Positions 22,119 to 32,960 of a DNA stretch of 64,000 nucleotides are shown piece after piece. How positions within the stretch are numbered: the first letter of the stretch is position 1; every line of letters starts with the position of its first letter. Both the position numbers and the translations under genes were made by a program. The notes under the pieces are model-generated. The model searched no databases. It saw only the letters and a list, made by a program, of their open reading frames with translations, and was not told where the DNA came from. Origin of the DNA: Eurosta solidaginis (Eukaryota > Arthropoda > Insecta > Diptera > Tephritidae). The stretch spans positions 62,654,779-62,718,778 of the forward strand of contig NC_090319.1 in NCBI RefSeq assembly GCF_040869045.1. The letters run 5' to 3'.

Positions 22119-25100
22119 TTATATAGATATAGATTTTAGTGGTCTTAGAAACTGAGCAACATCAACTTTGTTTGGATTACTAAAATGATACCTATTGAAG
22201 CGTTTGGCTGTTTTTTGCCTAACAGCAGTAAGATTTTTTGTATATAAGTTAGGGTTGGTTAATTCTAATGATATATTTTCTCTGTTAAAATTTGCCTTGT
22301 TAATAGCTTTTTGTTTATTTAATTCAGCTCTATTTTTTATTTCTTCGCAATTTATATCTAGCTTGTTTATAAAATCGATTGGTTTTAAATTTGTTGTTCG
22401 ATGTATCGAATTATTATAAAAGGTAATTGCTTTCAAAACAAGTTCCTCTACGTTTTCAATATTATCTGAGTTTTTCAAGATTCGGATATGCTCGAGAAGT
22501 GTGGAGTGTAATCGCTCAATATCGGAATTACCCGTATGAGAATGCGGCGTCGTAAAATGCGTATCAATGTTATTTTCTTGACAGAATAATTTAATTAAAG
22601 CATTATTGAATTCATTATCCATTATTAATTTACATGGTTTACCTAAATGTGCAATTCTTTCCTCTAATTTCAATTTAATTGTTATCATATTTTTATCTGT
22701 TAATTTATGGGCCGATCCCAGCTTAGTAAATTTATCTATTGTAGTAAGAAAATAGGCTTTATGAATATGAAATATATCTAAGTGTACCACTTCGTTTGGC
22801 TTCCCGGGAGTATACGTGTTTTCAAATTTTTTTTTAATTGGGTTTCTATCGTATTTATTTTCAATACATGTTCTACAATTATTGCAGTATTTATTTACAT
22901 ACTTGAACAATTTAGGATTAAAATACAATTCTTTTAATTGGTCATAATTTTCATGAATACCCCTATGGTTTCCTTTTACGTGAGTATCATCAATAATATT
23001 CAGCAAAGCCTCCTCAGATTCTATATCAGTGGCTATTTTTGTACATTTAATAAATTTTAAACTAGCGTTAACGGAAAAAAGTTCAAATAGCTTTTTCTCT
23101 ATTTGCTCATATTTATCATCTGGAAGCTCGGAAAATATGCCAATAGTGCCTTTCTTAATTTCTCGTCTAAATAAATCATTCAAATAATGCGAACTGTTCA
23201 AATCATTTTCTGCGACATAAATTATTTTATATTTTCTGAATAGTAAATCAGTTTCTCTGTTTTTATTTTTTACTATCCTTATTTGAGTTCTATATTTATT
23301 TAATATCTTGTCCGAGATATGAAATTTATTACCTAGGTTTTCTTTCTCACACTGAATCCTATTTACCGAATTTTGATAAAGTGGAACTCGACTTAAATAG
23401 TCAGCTACTTTATTCTCTTTACCCTTAAGAAATTCAATATCAAACTGAAATTCGTCCAGTAGTATCTTCCATCGAATTATTCTTGAGTTAGGGTCTTTCA
23501 TCGAGTACAACCATTTCAATGGTTGGTGATCAGTTTGTACTAAAAACTTTCTCCCGTAAAGGTACGGACGAAAGTATTTTATAGACCACACTATTGCCAG
23601 CAATTCCTTTTCCAGGGTTGAGTAGTTTTTTTCATGTCCATTAAGGGTTCGGCTAGCATAACACACTGGCTTACCCTCTTGACTCAGAACAGCTCCTATG
23701 GCTACATTGCTGGCATCAGTAGTTAAAATAAACTTTTTCTTGAAGTCTGGATAACTAAGCAGGGGCGGGTTCGTTAAAATATTTTTTAATTTTTGAAATG
23801 ATTCTATGTAAAGCTGATCATGAAGATTAATTTTTGAGTCTTTTTTCAAATACTTTATTATAGGGCTGGCTATGAGAGAATAATTTTTTATAAATTTCCG
23901 GTAGTATCCGGTCAAGCCTAAAAAGGATTTTATATCTTTCACTGTTTTCGGAAGTTGTAAATTTTGTATTACATTAATTTTATCTGGGTTTGATTTTATG
24001 CCTTTATTGGTTATGATGTGACCCAAGAAATGGGTTTCTTTTGATAAGAATTTACACTTATCTATTTGCACTTTCAAATTATAATTATCGAGTCTTGTGA
24101 ATATTTTTTGCAAACTTTCCATGTGCTCAGTAAGAGAAGTTGAAAAAACTAATATGTCGTCCATATAAATGATACAAATATTGTTAATAAAATCGGACAA
24201 TACGCAGTTCATCATCCTCTGAAACGTAGATGGTGCGTTTTTTAGGCCAAACGGCATTCTAATAAATTCAAAATGACCTTGAGATGTTGAAAAGGCTGTC
24301 TTTTCTATATCATTTTCATCCGTTAGTATCTGATGAAAACCTTTTGCAAGGTCTAATGATGAAAAGTATTGCGCTCTACCCAACTTGTCGAATAATGCTT
24401 CAATATTCGGAAGTGGAAACTTATCGTCTACCGTGATTTCGTTCAACTTTCTAAAATCAATGACTAAACGCCATTTTTTCTCGCTTAGAGAAGTTGATTT
24501 TTTTTCAACAATCCACAAGGGTGAATTATACGGCGACTTGCTATGTCTGATTATATTTTCTCTTAGCATTTCGTTTATTTGACGATTTATTTCGCTTTCT
24601 AAAATTTGAGGGTGCCTATAATTTTTGCAGTATATAGGCTTATGCGATGTAGTAATTATTTGGTGTTTCACACAATCGGTTGTAGTCAAATTTAAGCCTT
24701 CAATGTAAAATGTTCTTTTATTTTTATAAAGGAATTTTTTAAAAATTTTATGTTCTTCTTCATTCAAATCGGGAGGAAATAGATTTCTAAATTCTGCAAC
24801 TTCAGCCTTTTCTAAGTAGTTGATTTCCTCATACGCAGGATTAAAAGTAGGATTAAAAAGCGGAATATCATAATTATTAACTGTCATTATTTTGGTTTTG
24901 AAATTAATTATTGAGCCCATCGGGTATAAAACATTGATGCCTAATATGCAATCAAATGACTTATCAATAAAGTGGGTTAATTTAACAGACATTGTTTCGT
25001 CTTTTGCATTAAACTCACTTGGCACATTTACAATTACTTCTTCTGTTATAATATTATTTCCTATTAGGGTATTTAATAAGATGGGTTTTTTCAGATTTCT

Positions 25101-25235
25101 TTTTACGCCTATATTAGAGAAAAAAACGTAACTTCCTAGCGTTGTAGCAGCCCCACTATCTACAAGGCACCTAGTTTTTATGTTATTTATTGTTAAAATT
25201 ATTATGGGTAATGTGGTTCCAGAGGCGGTAAATGA
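22119..25235 (-). CDS. pol: Pol polyprotein of inner 297/17.6-like gypsy element
   Basis: Open frame of about 1,038 codons reached by a -1 shift from gag; the GTG at 25025 is not a true start. Upstream of that GTG lies the aspartic protease LVDSGAATT (about 25149-25166). Numbering from the GTG: RT about 155-345 with YMDD at 287-290; RNase H with TDASN at 436-440, LEKELLA near 473 and QTDHQPLKWL near 497; integrase zinc-finger residues H682, H687 and C714/C717/C720; core D750, D803, E837. It catalyses reverse transcription and integration of the element. No env frame follows: only about 280 AT-rich bases separate the stop from the 3' LTR. The frame is intact and AT-rich (many AAT/AAA codons), unlike the outer element. 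Confidence 0.93.
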   Translation of the reverse strand, partial: SFTASGTTLPIIILTINNIKTRCLVDSGAATTLGSYVFFSNIGVKRNLKKPILLNTLIGNNIITEEVIVNVPSEFNAKDETMSVKLTHFIDKSFDCILGINVLYPMGSIINFKTKIMTVNNYDIPLFNPTFNPAYEEINYLEKAEVAEFRNLFPPDLNEEEHKIFKKFLYKNKRTFYIEGLNLTTTDCVKHQIITTSHKPIYCKNYRHPQILESEINRQINEMLRENIIRHSKSPYNSPLWIVEKKSTSLSEKKWRLVIDFRKLNEITVDDKFPLPNIEALFDKLGRAQYFSSLDLAKGFHQILTDENDIEKTAFSTSQGHFEFIRMPFGLKNAPSTFQRMMNCVLSDFINNICIIYMDDILVFSTSLTEHMESLQKIFTRLDNYNLKVQIDKCKFLSKETHFLGHIITNKGIKSNPDKINVIQNLQLPKTVKDIKSFLGLTGYYRKFIKNYSLIASPIIKYLKKDSKINLHDQLYIESFQKLKNILTNPPLLSYPDFKKKFILTTDASNVAIGAVLSQEGKPVCYASRTLNGHEKNYSTLEKELLAIVWSIKYFRPYLYGRKFLVQTDHQPLKWLYSMKDPNSRIIRWKILLDEFQFDIEFLKGKENKVADYLSRVPLYQNSVNRIQCEKENLGNKFHISDKILNKYRTQIRIVKNKNRETDLLFRKYKIIYVAENDLNSSHYLNDLFRREIKKGTIGIFSELPDDKYEQIEKKLFELFSVNASLKFIKCTKIATDIESEEALLNIIDDTHVKGNHRGIHENYDQLKELYFNPKLFKYVNKYCNNCRTCIENKYDRNPIKKKFENTYTPGKPNEVVHLDIFHIHKAYFLTTIDKFTKLGSAHKLTDKNMITIKLKLEERIAHLGKPCKLIMDNEFNNALIKLFCQENNIDTHFTTPHSHTGNSDIERLHSTLLEHIRILKNSDNIENVEELVLKAITFYNNSIHRTTNLKPIDFINKLDINCEEIKNRAELNKQKAINKANFNRENISLELTNPNLYTKNLTAVRQKTAKRFNRYHFSNPNKVDVAQFLRPLKSISI

Positions 25236-26215
25236 AAATTTTGGGTGGCATTAATAGCTCCAATATCCATTGGTTCATGATATGGGACATCATTAAAACT
25301 TATTTTCTGATTTTGCTGTAGATCCATATTTGGATTTTGTAAATTATTATTATTTCCATTATAACTATCTGGATGACCTCTTAGAAGGGGAGACCTGTAG
25401 TTTTCGCTATTATTTATATTATTCTGAGCATAGTTATTTCCTCTATTCCTGTTGTTATATTGATAATCATAATTGCGAAAACTGTTGCTATTACGATTAT
25501 TTGAATTTTGAAAATTTCTTCTAAAATTTGTATTCCCACTTGCAAAATTATTTCTATTTTGAGACTTATTCATAGTAAAATTATTATTATTAAATGATTT
25601 ACTTTCATTTGGAAAATGGAAATTGTTTTGCAAATTGTTATACGGAAAATTATGCACTTGTCTTCTATTCACTAATATTATGTCTTTTAGTATATTATTT
25701 TCTATGTAATATGTATACGCAGTATTTATTGAGTTTATGTGATTTTGTAATAATAAAGATTTAATACGAAGAGGCAAAAAGTTTACATAAATATCAAATA
25801 TCATCTTTTCATTATTGTCGGGAGTATACAACTTATCAGGTTCTAAACTATATTTAATATTCATTTGGCTTAATATTTCTCTTAACTTATGGTGTAATTC
25901 TTCAATGCTCTTAGCATCAACGTTCATTGCATCGCTTCTTAAATTAAAATAAGTTCTCTTTACTCCAAACTCTTCTATAAGCTTATTTAATAACTGCTCC
26001 CAACTTGGGTTGACTAGAGTTTCCACTGCTCTTAAAACTTTACCTTGAATCCTATTGCTCAATACAAGTTGTAGCGTAACTAGATGTTCAGCAGGTGTCA
26101 ACTGCAACACAGTACGAACGTCTCTCAAATAATTGCTTAAACTATACTCACTAGTTCCAGTAAATGCTGGTAAGCTTCTTGCCTCGCGCAAGCTTTCGGA
26201 TAATGTTAGGGCCAT
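25202..26215 (-). CDS. gag: Gag of inner element (errantivirus type, no zinc knuckle)
   Basis: 337 residues from a true ATG at 26215. The N-terminal half is capsid-like (MALTLSESLREARSLPAFTG, then NYLRDVRTVLQLTPAEHLVTLQLVLSNRIQGKVLRAVE). The C-terminal ~150 residues are Asn-rich with scattered Arg (NRRNFQNSNNRNSN, NNRNRGNNYAQNN), which in this group replaces the CCHC knuckle for nucleic-acid binding. The protein forms the particle and packages RNA. The frame ends at UAA 25202-25204. The pol frame is -1 relative to it and overlaps by at least 30 nt. Confidence 0.92.
   Translation of the reverse strand: MALTLSESLREARSLPAFTGTSEYSLSNYLRDVRTVLQLTPAEHLVTLQLVLSNRIQGKVLRAVETLVNPSWEQLLNKLIEEFGVKRTYFNLRSDAMNVDAKSIEELHHKLREILSQMNIKYSLEPDKLYTPDNNEKMIFDIYVNFLPLRIKSLLLQNHINSINTAYTYYIENNILKDIILVNRRQVHNFPYNNLQNNFHFPNESKSFNNNNFTMNKSQNRNNFASGNTNFRRNFQNSNNRNSNSFRNYDYQYNNRNRGNNYAQNNINNSENYRSPLLRGHPDSYNGNNNNLQNPNMDLQQNQKISFNDVPYHEPMDIGAINATQNFHLPPLEPHYP
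25235..25241 (-). other. Candidate -1 frameshift site AAATTTT (inner gag-pol)
   Basis: In the gag frame the minus strand reads CAA AAT TTT CAT, giving heptamer A AAT TTT (X XXY YYZ) about 31 nt before the gag stop. A -1 slip here enters the open pol frame ahead of the DSGA protease. A downstream stimulatory structure was not evaluated. Confidence 0.65.
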
Positions 26216-27007
26216 AGTGTTGTTGTTATAAAATCGTAGTCGTCTTATTAAGCAGCACCCAATTGTCCAATAAATGTTGATGTTGTAGCAATCATATTAC
26301 TCTAGTTTTTACTATGTTATTGAGTAATTGAGAATTCAGAAATGTGTTTTTGTTGCTGTTTTTCTCTTTTTTTGTGTAAGTTTACAAAGATGTATGTAAG
26401 AAGTTCTTTCACTCACTTTGTTTCATTATTATTATTATTTTTTTTTTGTCTTTTAGTGCGTATCACTTAAATTTGAACGAGACCACTTATACTATATATA
26501 ATTTTTGTAGTTCTTGTGCTGCACTGTCATTGAGTTAAAATGTTGGTTTCGATTCCATTTGTTTTTGATCGTATGAAAAATGCATTATCTCTCAATTAAT
26601 TTTGTTCTCAGAGTGGAATTTTTTGTAATTTTTGTAATAAACGGTATAATGAAAAAAATGTAAACGGGATAGTGAAAAAAAATATGTAATTTTTTCTCTT
26701 ATTTTTATTTCACCATTTAATTGTTCAAATCAATTAAGTTTTTAATTTATTTTTCTTATAATTTTATTTTGAAAACTGGATCTCACTCACATACTATGTA
26801 CATTCTAATCTTTTTTTTTTTTTTTGATCAGTTTTTAAACGAACACCACAGCCGCAAAAGTTAATTTTAATATAATGTTTATTTGTTGTAATTGGAACTT
26901 ATTAAAAAAAAAGTTTACTTAGTATTTAATTTTCTTTTCTTATACGAAAAGTATTTGTGTTACACGCGAAATGTTCGCTCACTGGATACGATATAAATAC
27001 TATGCGT

Positions 27008-27025
27008 ATCCCATCCTCGTCGCCA
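27008..27025 (-). other. Primer-binding site of inner element (tRNA-Ser)
   Basis: The minus strand TGGCGACGAGGATGGGAT overlaps the last T of the 5' LTR. It is complementary to the 3' end of an insect tRNA-Ser(GCU) (ATCCCATCCTCGTCGCCA). Serine tRNA priming is typical of the 297/17.6 group. Confidence 0.85.
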
Positions 27026-27244
27026 CTAATATTTTTTATGCATAAAGAAAACTCTGAAGACCTTTTGTTTAAATTCCACTTGATTTAATTTTAGTATTCT
27101 TTACTTGCTCTTCAAGCTTTCAACTTAAGACTAATTTTTAACAATCACGTTATCTTAAACTAAAGCTTTAAATATAAGAAAGGTACGAAATGAAATTAAA
27201 TCTAATAATGTGAGAGCGGCTTACAACAACGATAATGTATAACT
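27025..27244 (-). repeat. 5' LTR of inner element (220 bp)
   Basis: One mismatch to the 3' LTR at 21615-21834, implying a recent insertion. About 800 bp of AT-rich leader (26216-27007) separate it from the gag ATG. Confidence 0.95.
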
Positions 27245-27406
27245 CGCGCACATAGCCGTATAAGTAAATGCATCTGTGTGTGACATCTCTCTGGGCTGCC
27301 TTATATATGTGTATACTTGATTTGATTATTAACGTAAATACTGCTTGGCATGGCCTTAGCATCGCCTTAGTGATGGGATAACTTAGGGGTGGTAATATCC
27401 GTGACA

Positions 27407-27416
27407 ATATATTAGA
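27407..27416 (-). mobile_element. 5' tip of the Helitron-like element displaced by the LTR insertion
   Basis: The minus strand starts TCTAAT at 27416 after an A. Together with 13548-15334 it restores the 5'-TC end. Confidence 0.7.
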
Positions 27417-28520
27417 TTTATATTAGAATGCATGTGATCTGCATTTGTTTATTGTTCTATTAGGTACAAACCGTATTTTGCAAGGGATTTAGTTTCATTT
27501 GGTATTTGTTTTATAACCTTTTTTTGTTTTTGTTTTTCTCCCGCCCAACCAATTGGCTTGACATTCATTCATTCCGTGGCACTACGTGTGTTCGAAGTCA
27601 CGTAGACACCAAACGCTTTCAACGTCATAGCTATCCAATTGCTAACGAAATAATCAAGCAGGTAAAATTATAACGTGGACAGATATTTGTCCCACCTTTC
27701 ACTATAATAATAACAATCGCTCATATCATATTTTATATGTAATATTAACGCCAAACAAACACTCGCACGCGCGCCAATTGAATGCAATGCAACGATCGTT
27801 AATTCAATTTGTGTTTTTAGTGTTCACACCGCAAATCTGTCTATGTTTTGTTGATTAGGATTTGTAACGATTTCGCTTGTCTTGTAATTTCACAAAATGC
27901 AGAAATTATTGCAAAAAAAATTGCATTCGACTTTATTAGCAGTGTAGCAGATGATGGTCTAATTGGGCATATACAAATCCAAATAAATAGGAAGATGAAG
28001 AAACAGAGAGGTAGATTTACCAGAATACTTTGTCGATCTCCTAAATACACAACTAACACCCCAGTATATATATTGAAAGAATAGTACTGTGCTTGTTGGA
28101 AAATATAATAACCTCGTTGGGTACATTTCTTCCACTATAGCCACTATGGATCTTCTCCTATTTGTTCGAGGCGGATCGGCAGGAGCTGGATTGTGAATAA
28201 CTCAACTGTTGATGTGGTTTTACCATACCAGGTAGGGTAATCATGTCTAACTTTTAATTAAGTGGTCTCCCTCATACTGGCCCCTATAAAAAAAAGTGAC
28301 CCCTCAATCGCCGTTTTTGTAAGTGAAATAGCTAAGTCTTTGGGGTTTTTTGAGCGTAATGTATATCTTTATATCTTCTCCAACTCAATCGCAAACCCTA
28401 AATACATAAGACAAGTACTCTTAAATAATAATGTCTGAGTACACATACATATTTAGCAGGCGATGCTCTAGCCCAACTTCCTTACGGATGTATACACATA
28501 CAATTTTTTTGTCATAGGAC
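27417..28520. other. No recognisable gene
   Basis: Mixed-composition sequence flanking the nest. The overlapping opposite-strand short frames at 27841-28144 show no recognised motif. Confidence 0.4.
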
Positions 28521-28592
28521 TATCAATATCGACAACACTCCCTAGAACCTTCGGAGAATGAGTGTGTGCCTCGCTAATACAACAACAACAAG
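28521..28592 (+). repeat. Family C retroposed repeat, short 3' fragment with (CAA)n tail
   Basis: ATATCGACAACACTCCCTAG...CTTCGGAGAATGAGTGTG...CGCTAATACAACAACAACAA matches the 3' end of the copy at 48124-48476. Confidence 0.65.
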
Positions 28593-28924
28593 AAAAAGTC
28601 TGACGACAGACCCCGAGTTCAGCTAAGTATTTCTTTGCAAGTGTGCCCAGCCACTGTATTCTGTTGTCCGTTTCTGTACATTGAGCTCCCAAGTAAAATT
28701 TCTGTCAAAAATAGTGTTCCATTGTTCTCTGTTATCGTTTGGTTCCTCCGACTCCTTAGTTTCGGATGTACCCAACTCCGTACACTGCACTTCTTACTAC
28801 ATATATAGAGAAAGATCTATTTTGATCATGAGCAAAAATATGAGTGACTTTTCTTGCTTATTATGAGTATGCCGTTAACTTTATCGGCTCTCTTTAACAT
28901 GTTCCACAGTAATGAAGACGACAC

Positions 28925-29095
28925 TTACTCACTTAATTGGCCCTTAACCGTTTCAACGGTTATGGACGTCGAACAAGGCGCACCAGTCGCTTCTTCTATC
29001 TTCCAACTGGCGCCAATTGGTTACACCAAGGGAGTTTAAATCGTAATCCACCTGATCCTTCCAGCGGAGTGGGGCCGCCCTCTTCCTTTATTGGC
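28925..29095 (-). pseudogene. 3' fragment of the degenerate LINE family seen at 11941-13262
   Basis: The minus strand repeats the C-terminal tail and 3' end of that LINE: CGGCCCCACTCCGCTGGAAGG..., CAATTGGCGCCAGTTGGAAG..., CCATAACCGTTGAAACGG, TTAAGTGAGTAAG. Severely 5'-truncated. Confidence 0.8.
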
Positions 29096-29381
29096 GAAAC
29101 TGCTGGAAGTTTATGTCGTGAAGTGAGTTAGGGGCTACATGAGTGCACAAACTGGAAGTGTGTGAACCTCGTATTAATATGGATACATTCATTATACTTA
29201 TACTTATTACGTGTGGCCTACAATTAACATAATGTAAGTATTATCTATTTGCCGGTCAGGAAAAGCGATTTCATACTGAAAGGCTTGCAGGGTACATTAT
29301 ATTGCTTTTGCACTGGAGTAAGGCCACACCAGAGCTCACCATTATTTAGACCCGAACAAATAGAAGCTTAAGATACAGAAA

Positions 29382-31419
29382 TTTTTATACTCAGTTGAGC
29401 AGAGCTTATAGATTATATTAAGTTTGATTGGATAACGGTTGGTTGTACAGGTATAAAGGAATTGAGATAGATATAGGCTTCCATATATCAAAATCATCAG
29501 GATCGAAAAAAAATTTGATTGAGCCATGTCCGTCCGTCCGTCCGTTAACACGATAACTTGAGTAAATTTTAAGGTATCTTGATGAAATTTGGTATGTAGG
29601 TTCCTGAGCACTCATTTCAGATCGCTATTTAAAATGAACGATATCGGACTATAACCATGTCTACTTTTTCGATATCGAAAATTTCGAAAAACCGAAAAAG
29701 TGCGATAATTCATTACCTAAGACAGTTAAAGCGATGAAACTTGGTAGGTGAGTTGAACTTATGACGCAGAATAGAAAATTAATAAAATTTTGGACAATGG
29801 GCGTGGCACCGCCCACTTTTCAAAGAAGGTAATTTAAAAATTTGCAAGCTGTAATTTGGCAGTCGTTGAAGATATCATGATGAAATTTGGCAGGAACGTT
29901 ACCCCTATTACTATATGTACGCTTAATAAAAATTTGCAAAATCGGAGAAGGACCACGCCCACTTTAAAAAAATATTTTTTTTAAGTAAAATTTTAACAAA
30001 AAATTTAATATCTTTACAGCATGTAAGTAAATTATGTCAAAATTAAACTCCAGTAATGATATGGTGCAACAAAATACAAAAATAAAAGAAAATTTCAAAA
30101 TGGGCGTGGCTCCGCCCTTTTTCATTTAATTTGTCTAGGATACTTTTAATGCCATAAGTCGGACAAAAATTTACCAATCCCTTTTGAAATTTAGTAAGGG
30201 CATAGATTTTATGACGATAACTGCTTTCTGTGAAAATGGGCGAAATCGGTTGAAGCCACGCCCAGTTTTTATACACAGTCGTCCGTCTGTCCTTCCGCAT
30301 GGCCATTAACACGATAACTTGAGCAAAAATCGACATATCTTTACTGAACTTAGTTCACGTACTTACCTGAACTCACTTTATCTTGGTATAAAAAATGAAC
30401 GAAATCCGACTATGACCACGCCCACTTTTTCGATATCGAAAATTACGAAAAATAAAAAAAAAAATGCGAAAAATACGAAAAAAGGGATGAAACATGGTAA
30501 TTGGATTGGTTTATTGACGCGAAATATAACTTTAGAAAAAACTTTGTAAAATGGTTGTGACACCTACCATATTAAGTAGAAGAAAATGAAAAAGTTCGGC
30601 AGGGCGAAATAAAAAACCCTTGAATACTTGGCAGGTATTACATATATAAATAAATTAGCGGTATCCAACAGACGATGTTCTGGGTCACCCTGGTCCACAT
30701 TTTGGTCGATATCTGGAAAACGCACACACACATATACAACTACCACCACTCCCTTTTAAAACTCTCATTAATACCTTTAATTTGATACCAATATCGTGCA
30801 AACGTATTCTAGAGTCACCGCTGGTCCACCTTTATGGCGATATCTCGAAAAGGCGACCACCTATAGAACGAAGGCCCACTCCCTTTTAAAAATACTCATT
30901 AACACCTTTCGTTTGATACCCATATTGTACAAACGCATTCTAAAGTCACCCCTGGTCCACCTTTATGGCGATATCTCGAAAAGGCGACCACCTATACAAC
31001 TACCACCACTCACTTTTAAAACCCTCATTAATACCTTTAATTTGATACCCATATCGTACAAACAAATTCTAGGGTCACCCCCGTTCCACCTTTATGGCGA
31101 TATCTCGAAACGGCGTCTTTTAAAATACCCATTAACACCTTTCTATTGATACCCATATTGTACAAACAAATTCTAAGGTCACCCCTGGTCCACCTTTATG
31201 GAGATATCTCGAAACGGCGTCCACCTATGGAACTATGGCCCACTCCCTCATAAAATACTCTTTAATGCCTTTTATTTGATACACATGTCAAACAAACACA
31301 TTCTAGGGTTACCCTCGGTTCATTTTCCTACATGGTTATTTTCCCTTATGTTGTCACCATAGCTCTCAACTGAGTATGTAATGTTCGATTACACCCGAAC
31401 TTAACCTTCCTTACTTGTT
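29382..31419 (+). mobile_element. Helentron-derived (DINE-1/HINE-like) element, 2,038 bp
   Basis: 5' end TTTTTATACTCAGTTGAGC with subTIR AGCAGAGCT. Body contains TCCGTCCGTCCG, GGCGTGGCACCGCCC and CACGCCCACTTTTTCG blocks. About five 128-bp satellite units lie at 30700-31330. The 3' subTIR AGCTCTCAACTGAGTAT is followed by hairpin GTTCGATTACACCCGAAC (one stem mismatch) and the terminus CCTTCCTTACTTGTT. No long frame, so non-autonomous. Confidence 0.8.
30700..31330. repeat. 128-bp satellite, about five units, inside Helentron-derived element
   Basis: TTTGATACCCATAT.GTACAAAC...TTCTA.GGTCACCCC and CCACCTTTATGGCGATATCTCGAAA recur near 30789, 30910, 31040, 31146 and 31276. Confidence 0.85.
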
Positions 31420-32820
31420 AAATTTTCTAGTCGAAAAGGATGTTAGAAAACTACATTTGCAATTGACTCGAGAATGGTTATGGTACTAATTGAGGTTCAA
31501 ATCTCATTAGTGTCTCATTAAAGCATTTCATTAGAATTCGATTTGTAAAAAATTTTGCGCACTTTTGTTTGATAGCGTTATTCTTCGCTACTGATTTTCG
31601 AGTCGGAACCTAACGTTAGATTTTAAAGGACGGGACTAGTGTTCATTAAATCGCTATCTAGCTCCAATGTTGAGGTTATGCAGAGATAATACTATCTGGT
31701 CCTTTTAACGTAAACTTGGGAAAAGACTGCAGTTTGCACCATTGAGGTGGGGAGGCTATGTTGTCCAGTCATCACTGACACTTTCCTTCTACGAAAAGTG
31801 GTGCGTCCATTCCTCATCTTACCTCTTTATAGAGCCCAGAACTTGATCGCCATGCGATACAAGTTTTTTAACAGCTTTTCTTGCAGTCTTGTGTCATCTT
31901 TCTGCAGCATCACGCAATTATTGTTACTAGACTCCTCTCATTACGAGAATTTGCTTCGTATATATCTGTAACAGATCTCTGTTTTCAAATCCCTAGTCTC
32001 CTCCAAAAATATAACGCAACATTTAATAAAGGAAGTACTTTAGGGCATCGGCTCTAATTTATTGATTTGGGAATCTTTAAGGTAGATGCGGATCTTCTTT
32101 AAGGGAGAGTTAAAAACACTCGATACTATTAGAGTCAGTTCTATATTAGGTGGTATTTCGAAGACACACTCTTCTAAAATTCTTTGATTAACTAGCTATG
32201 TAATAAACGTTGAGATTTATTCTCCTTCTTCCAACTTCTTATCTCTCTACATGTCCCGATCTCTCTCTGCCTTTCAAAGTAGGTTTATACGTCTTCTTAT
32301 CCATTGTATAAGTTTACAAGTAAGATATGTTTCCTTCTCTTTTTAACACACTGCCGTCTGACACTGACCGAGGTGTCAAAACAGCGTTTCACACTGAACG
32401 AAGTGTCAGAACTATTGGGGTTGCTGCCATCGATGCAGGGATGTATTTATTATAGGAAAAAGGAAATTTCAGGTATGGGTTGCTGTGATGGTAATTTTTT
32501 TTTTGTACATATTTAGTATGAAATATGTGGTGCATTATATTTGACCTATGAAAATTTTACAATAGTCGAGGAATGGGATATCCATAGGCGCGTAGTTATA
32601 TCGACATTAAGAATCCAAACACGGAAGTTGAGTTTTTTTATCCGTTCAAAAGTTATCCGCCAAAAACAGCTACTCCACACACTACCACACGGCAGGTACT
32701 ACACTATTTTGTACCAAAGTAGTACAACTCTGCCGAATAGCCTCCACAAAAGAGAGATAGAACAAGCATTATGGTCAGGTGAGCGCAACTGTAAACGAAC
32801 AACTGATAAATATCTTACTT
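31420..32820. other. No recognisable gene
   Basis: Short frames only (for example 31747-31971). No motif or repeat structure identified. Confidence 0.4.
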
Positions 32821-32960
32821 GTAAAGCGGCAATTACCCACCGACGTGTGCCGTACGTACGAACGTTTGTCGAACGAAACACGTTTGACCGAACCCTCAAG
32901 CCCGTAGGAATTAATGTGTTCGTCTGTGTACATGTACATAACATATTTGTGCGTGTATTG
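32821..32960 (+). repeat. Dispersed repeat, inverted copy of 37385-37510
   Basis: GCGGCAATTACCCACCGACG...CGTACGTACGAACG...GACCGAACCCTCAAGCCCGT...GTGTACATGTACATAACATA is repeated in reverse orientation near 37385-37510 with modest divergence. The pair flanks the Helentron-derived element at 33035-37032. Confidence 0.75.

Larger units (their letters stand above)
21615..27244 (-). mobile_element. Inner LTR retrotransposon, 5,630 bp, 297/17.6-like, structurally complete
   Basis: LTR-PBS(tRNA-Ser)-gag-pol-PPT-LTR with TSD CGCG, inserted into the 5' LTR of the outer element. There are no stops or frameshifts in gag or pol other than the programmed-type -1 step. The lack of env and the short 3' region suggest an intracellular retrotransposon rather than an infectious errantivirus. 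Confidence 0.93.
21611..27248. other. CGCG target-site duplication bounding the inner LTR element
   Basis: CGCG at 21611-21614 and 27245-27248 flank the inner element. The uninterrupted sequence CTCGCGCGCACATAG is seen in the other LTR near 15890, which confirms the boundary to the base. Confidence 0.9.
15339..27406 (-). mobile_element. Outer LTR retrotransposon, about 6.43 kb without the insert
   Basis: LTR-PBS(tRNA-Leu-like)-gag(SAP, coiled coil, CCHC)-pol(PR-RT-RH-IN with GPY/F)-PPT-LTR, TSD ATAT, minus strand. It is older than the inner element on LTR divergence (about 0.7% versus 0.45%), consistent with the nesting order. Its 5' LTR is now interrupted by 5.6 kb, which probably disables normal transcription. 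Confidence 0.93.
21076..27406 (-). repeat. 5' LTR of outer element, split by the inner element
   Basis: The LTR consists of 21076-21614 (539 bp) and 27249-27406 (158 bp), 697 bp in total. This equals the 711-bp 3' LTR minus a 14-bp deletion near 21548. The two halves rejoin exactly at the CGCG duplication. Five substitutions separate the LTRs (about 0.7%). Confidence 0.95.
15335..27410. other. ATAT target-site duplication bounding the outer LTR element
   Basis: ATAT at 15335-15338 is repeated at 27407-27410, directly outside the TG...CA ends. Removing the element joins TTTTATAT to ATTAGA, restoring the tip of the Helitron-like element (compare ATTTATATATATTAAGA at 63537). Confidence 0.9.

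Noticed and set aside
27407..27416. CRISPR-like or phage-type regular repeats anywhere in the window
   Set aside because: All regular repeats found are eukaryotic satellites or transposon parts. No spacer-repeat structure with short constant repeats exists.
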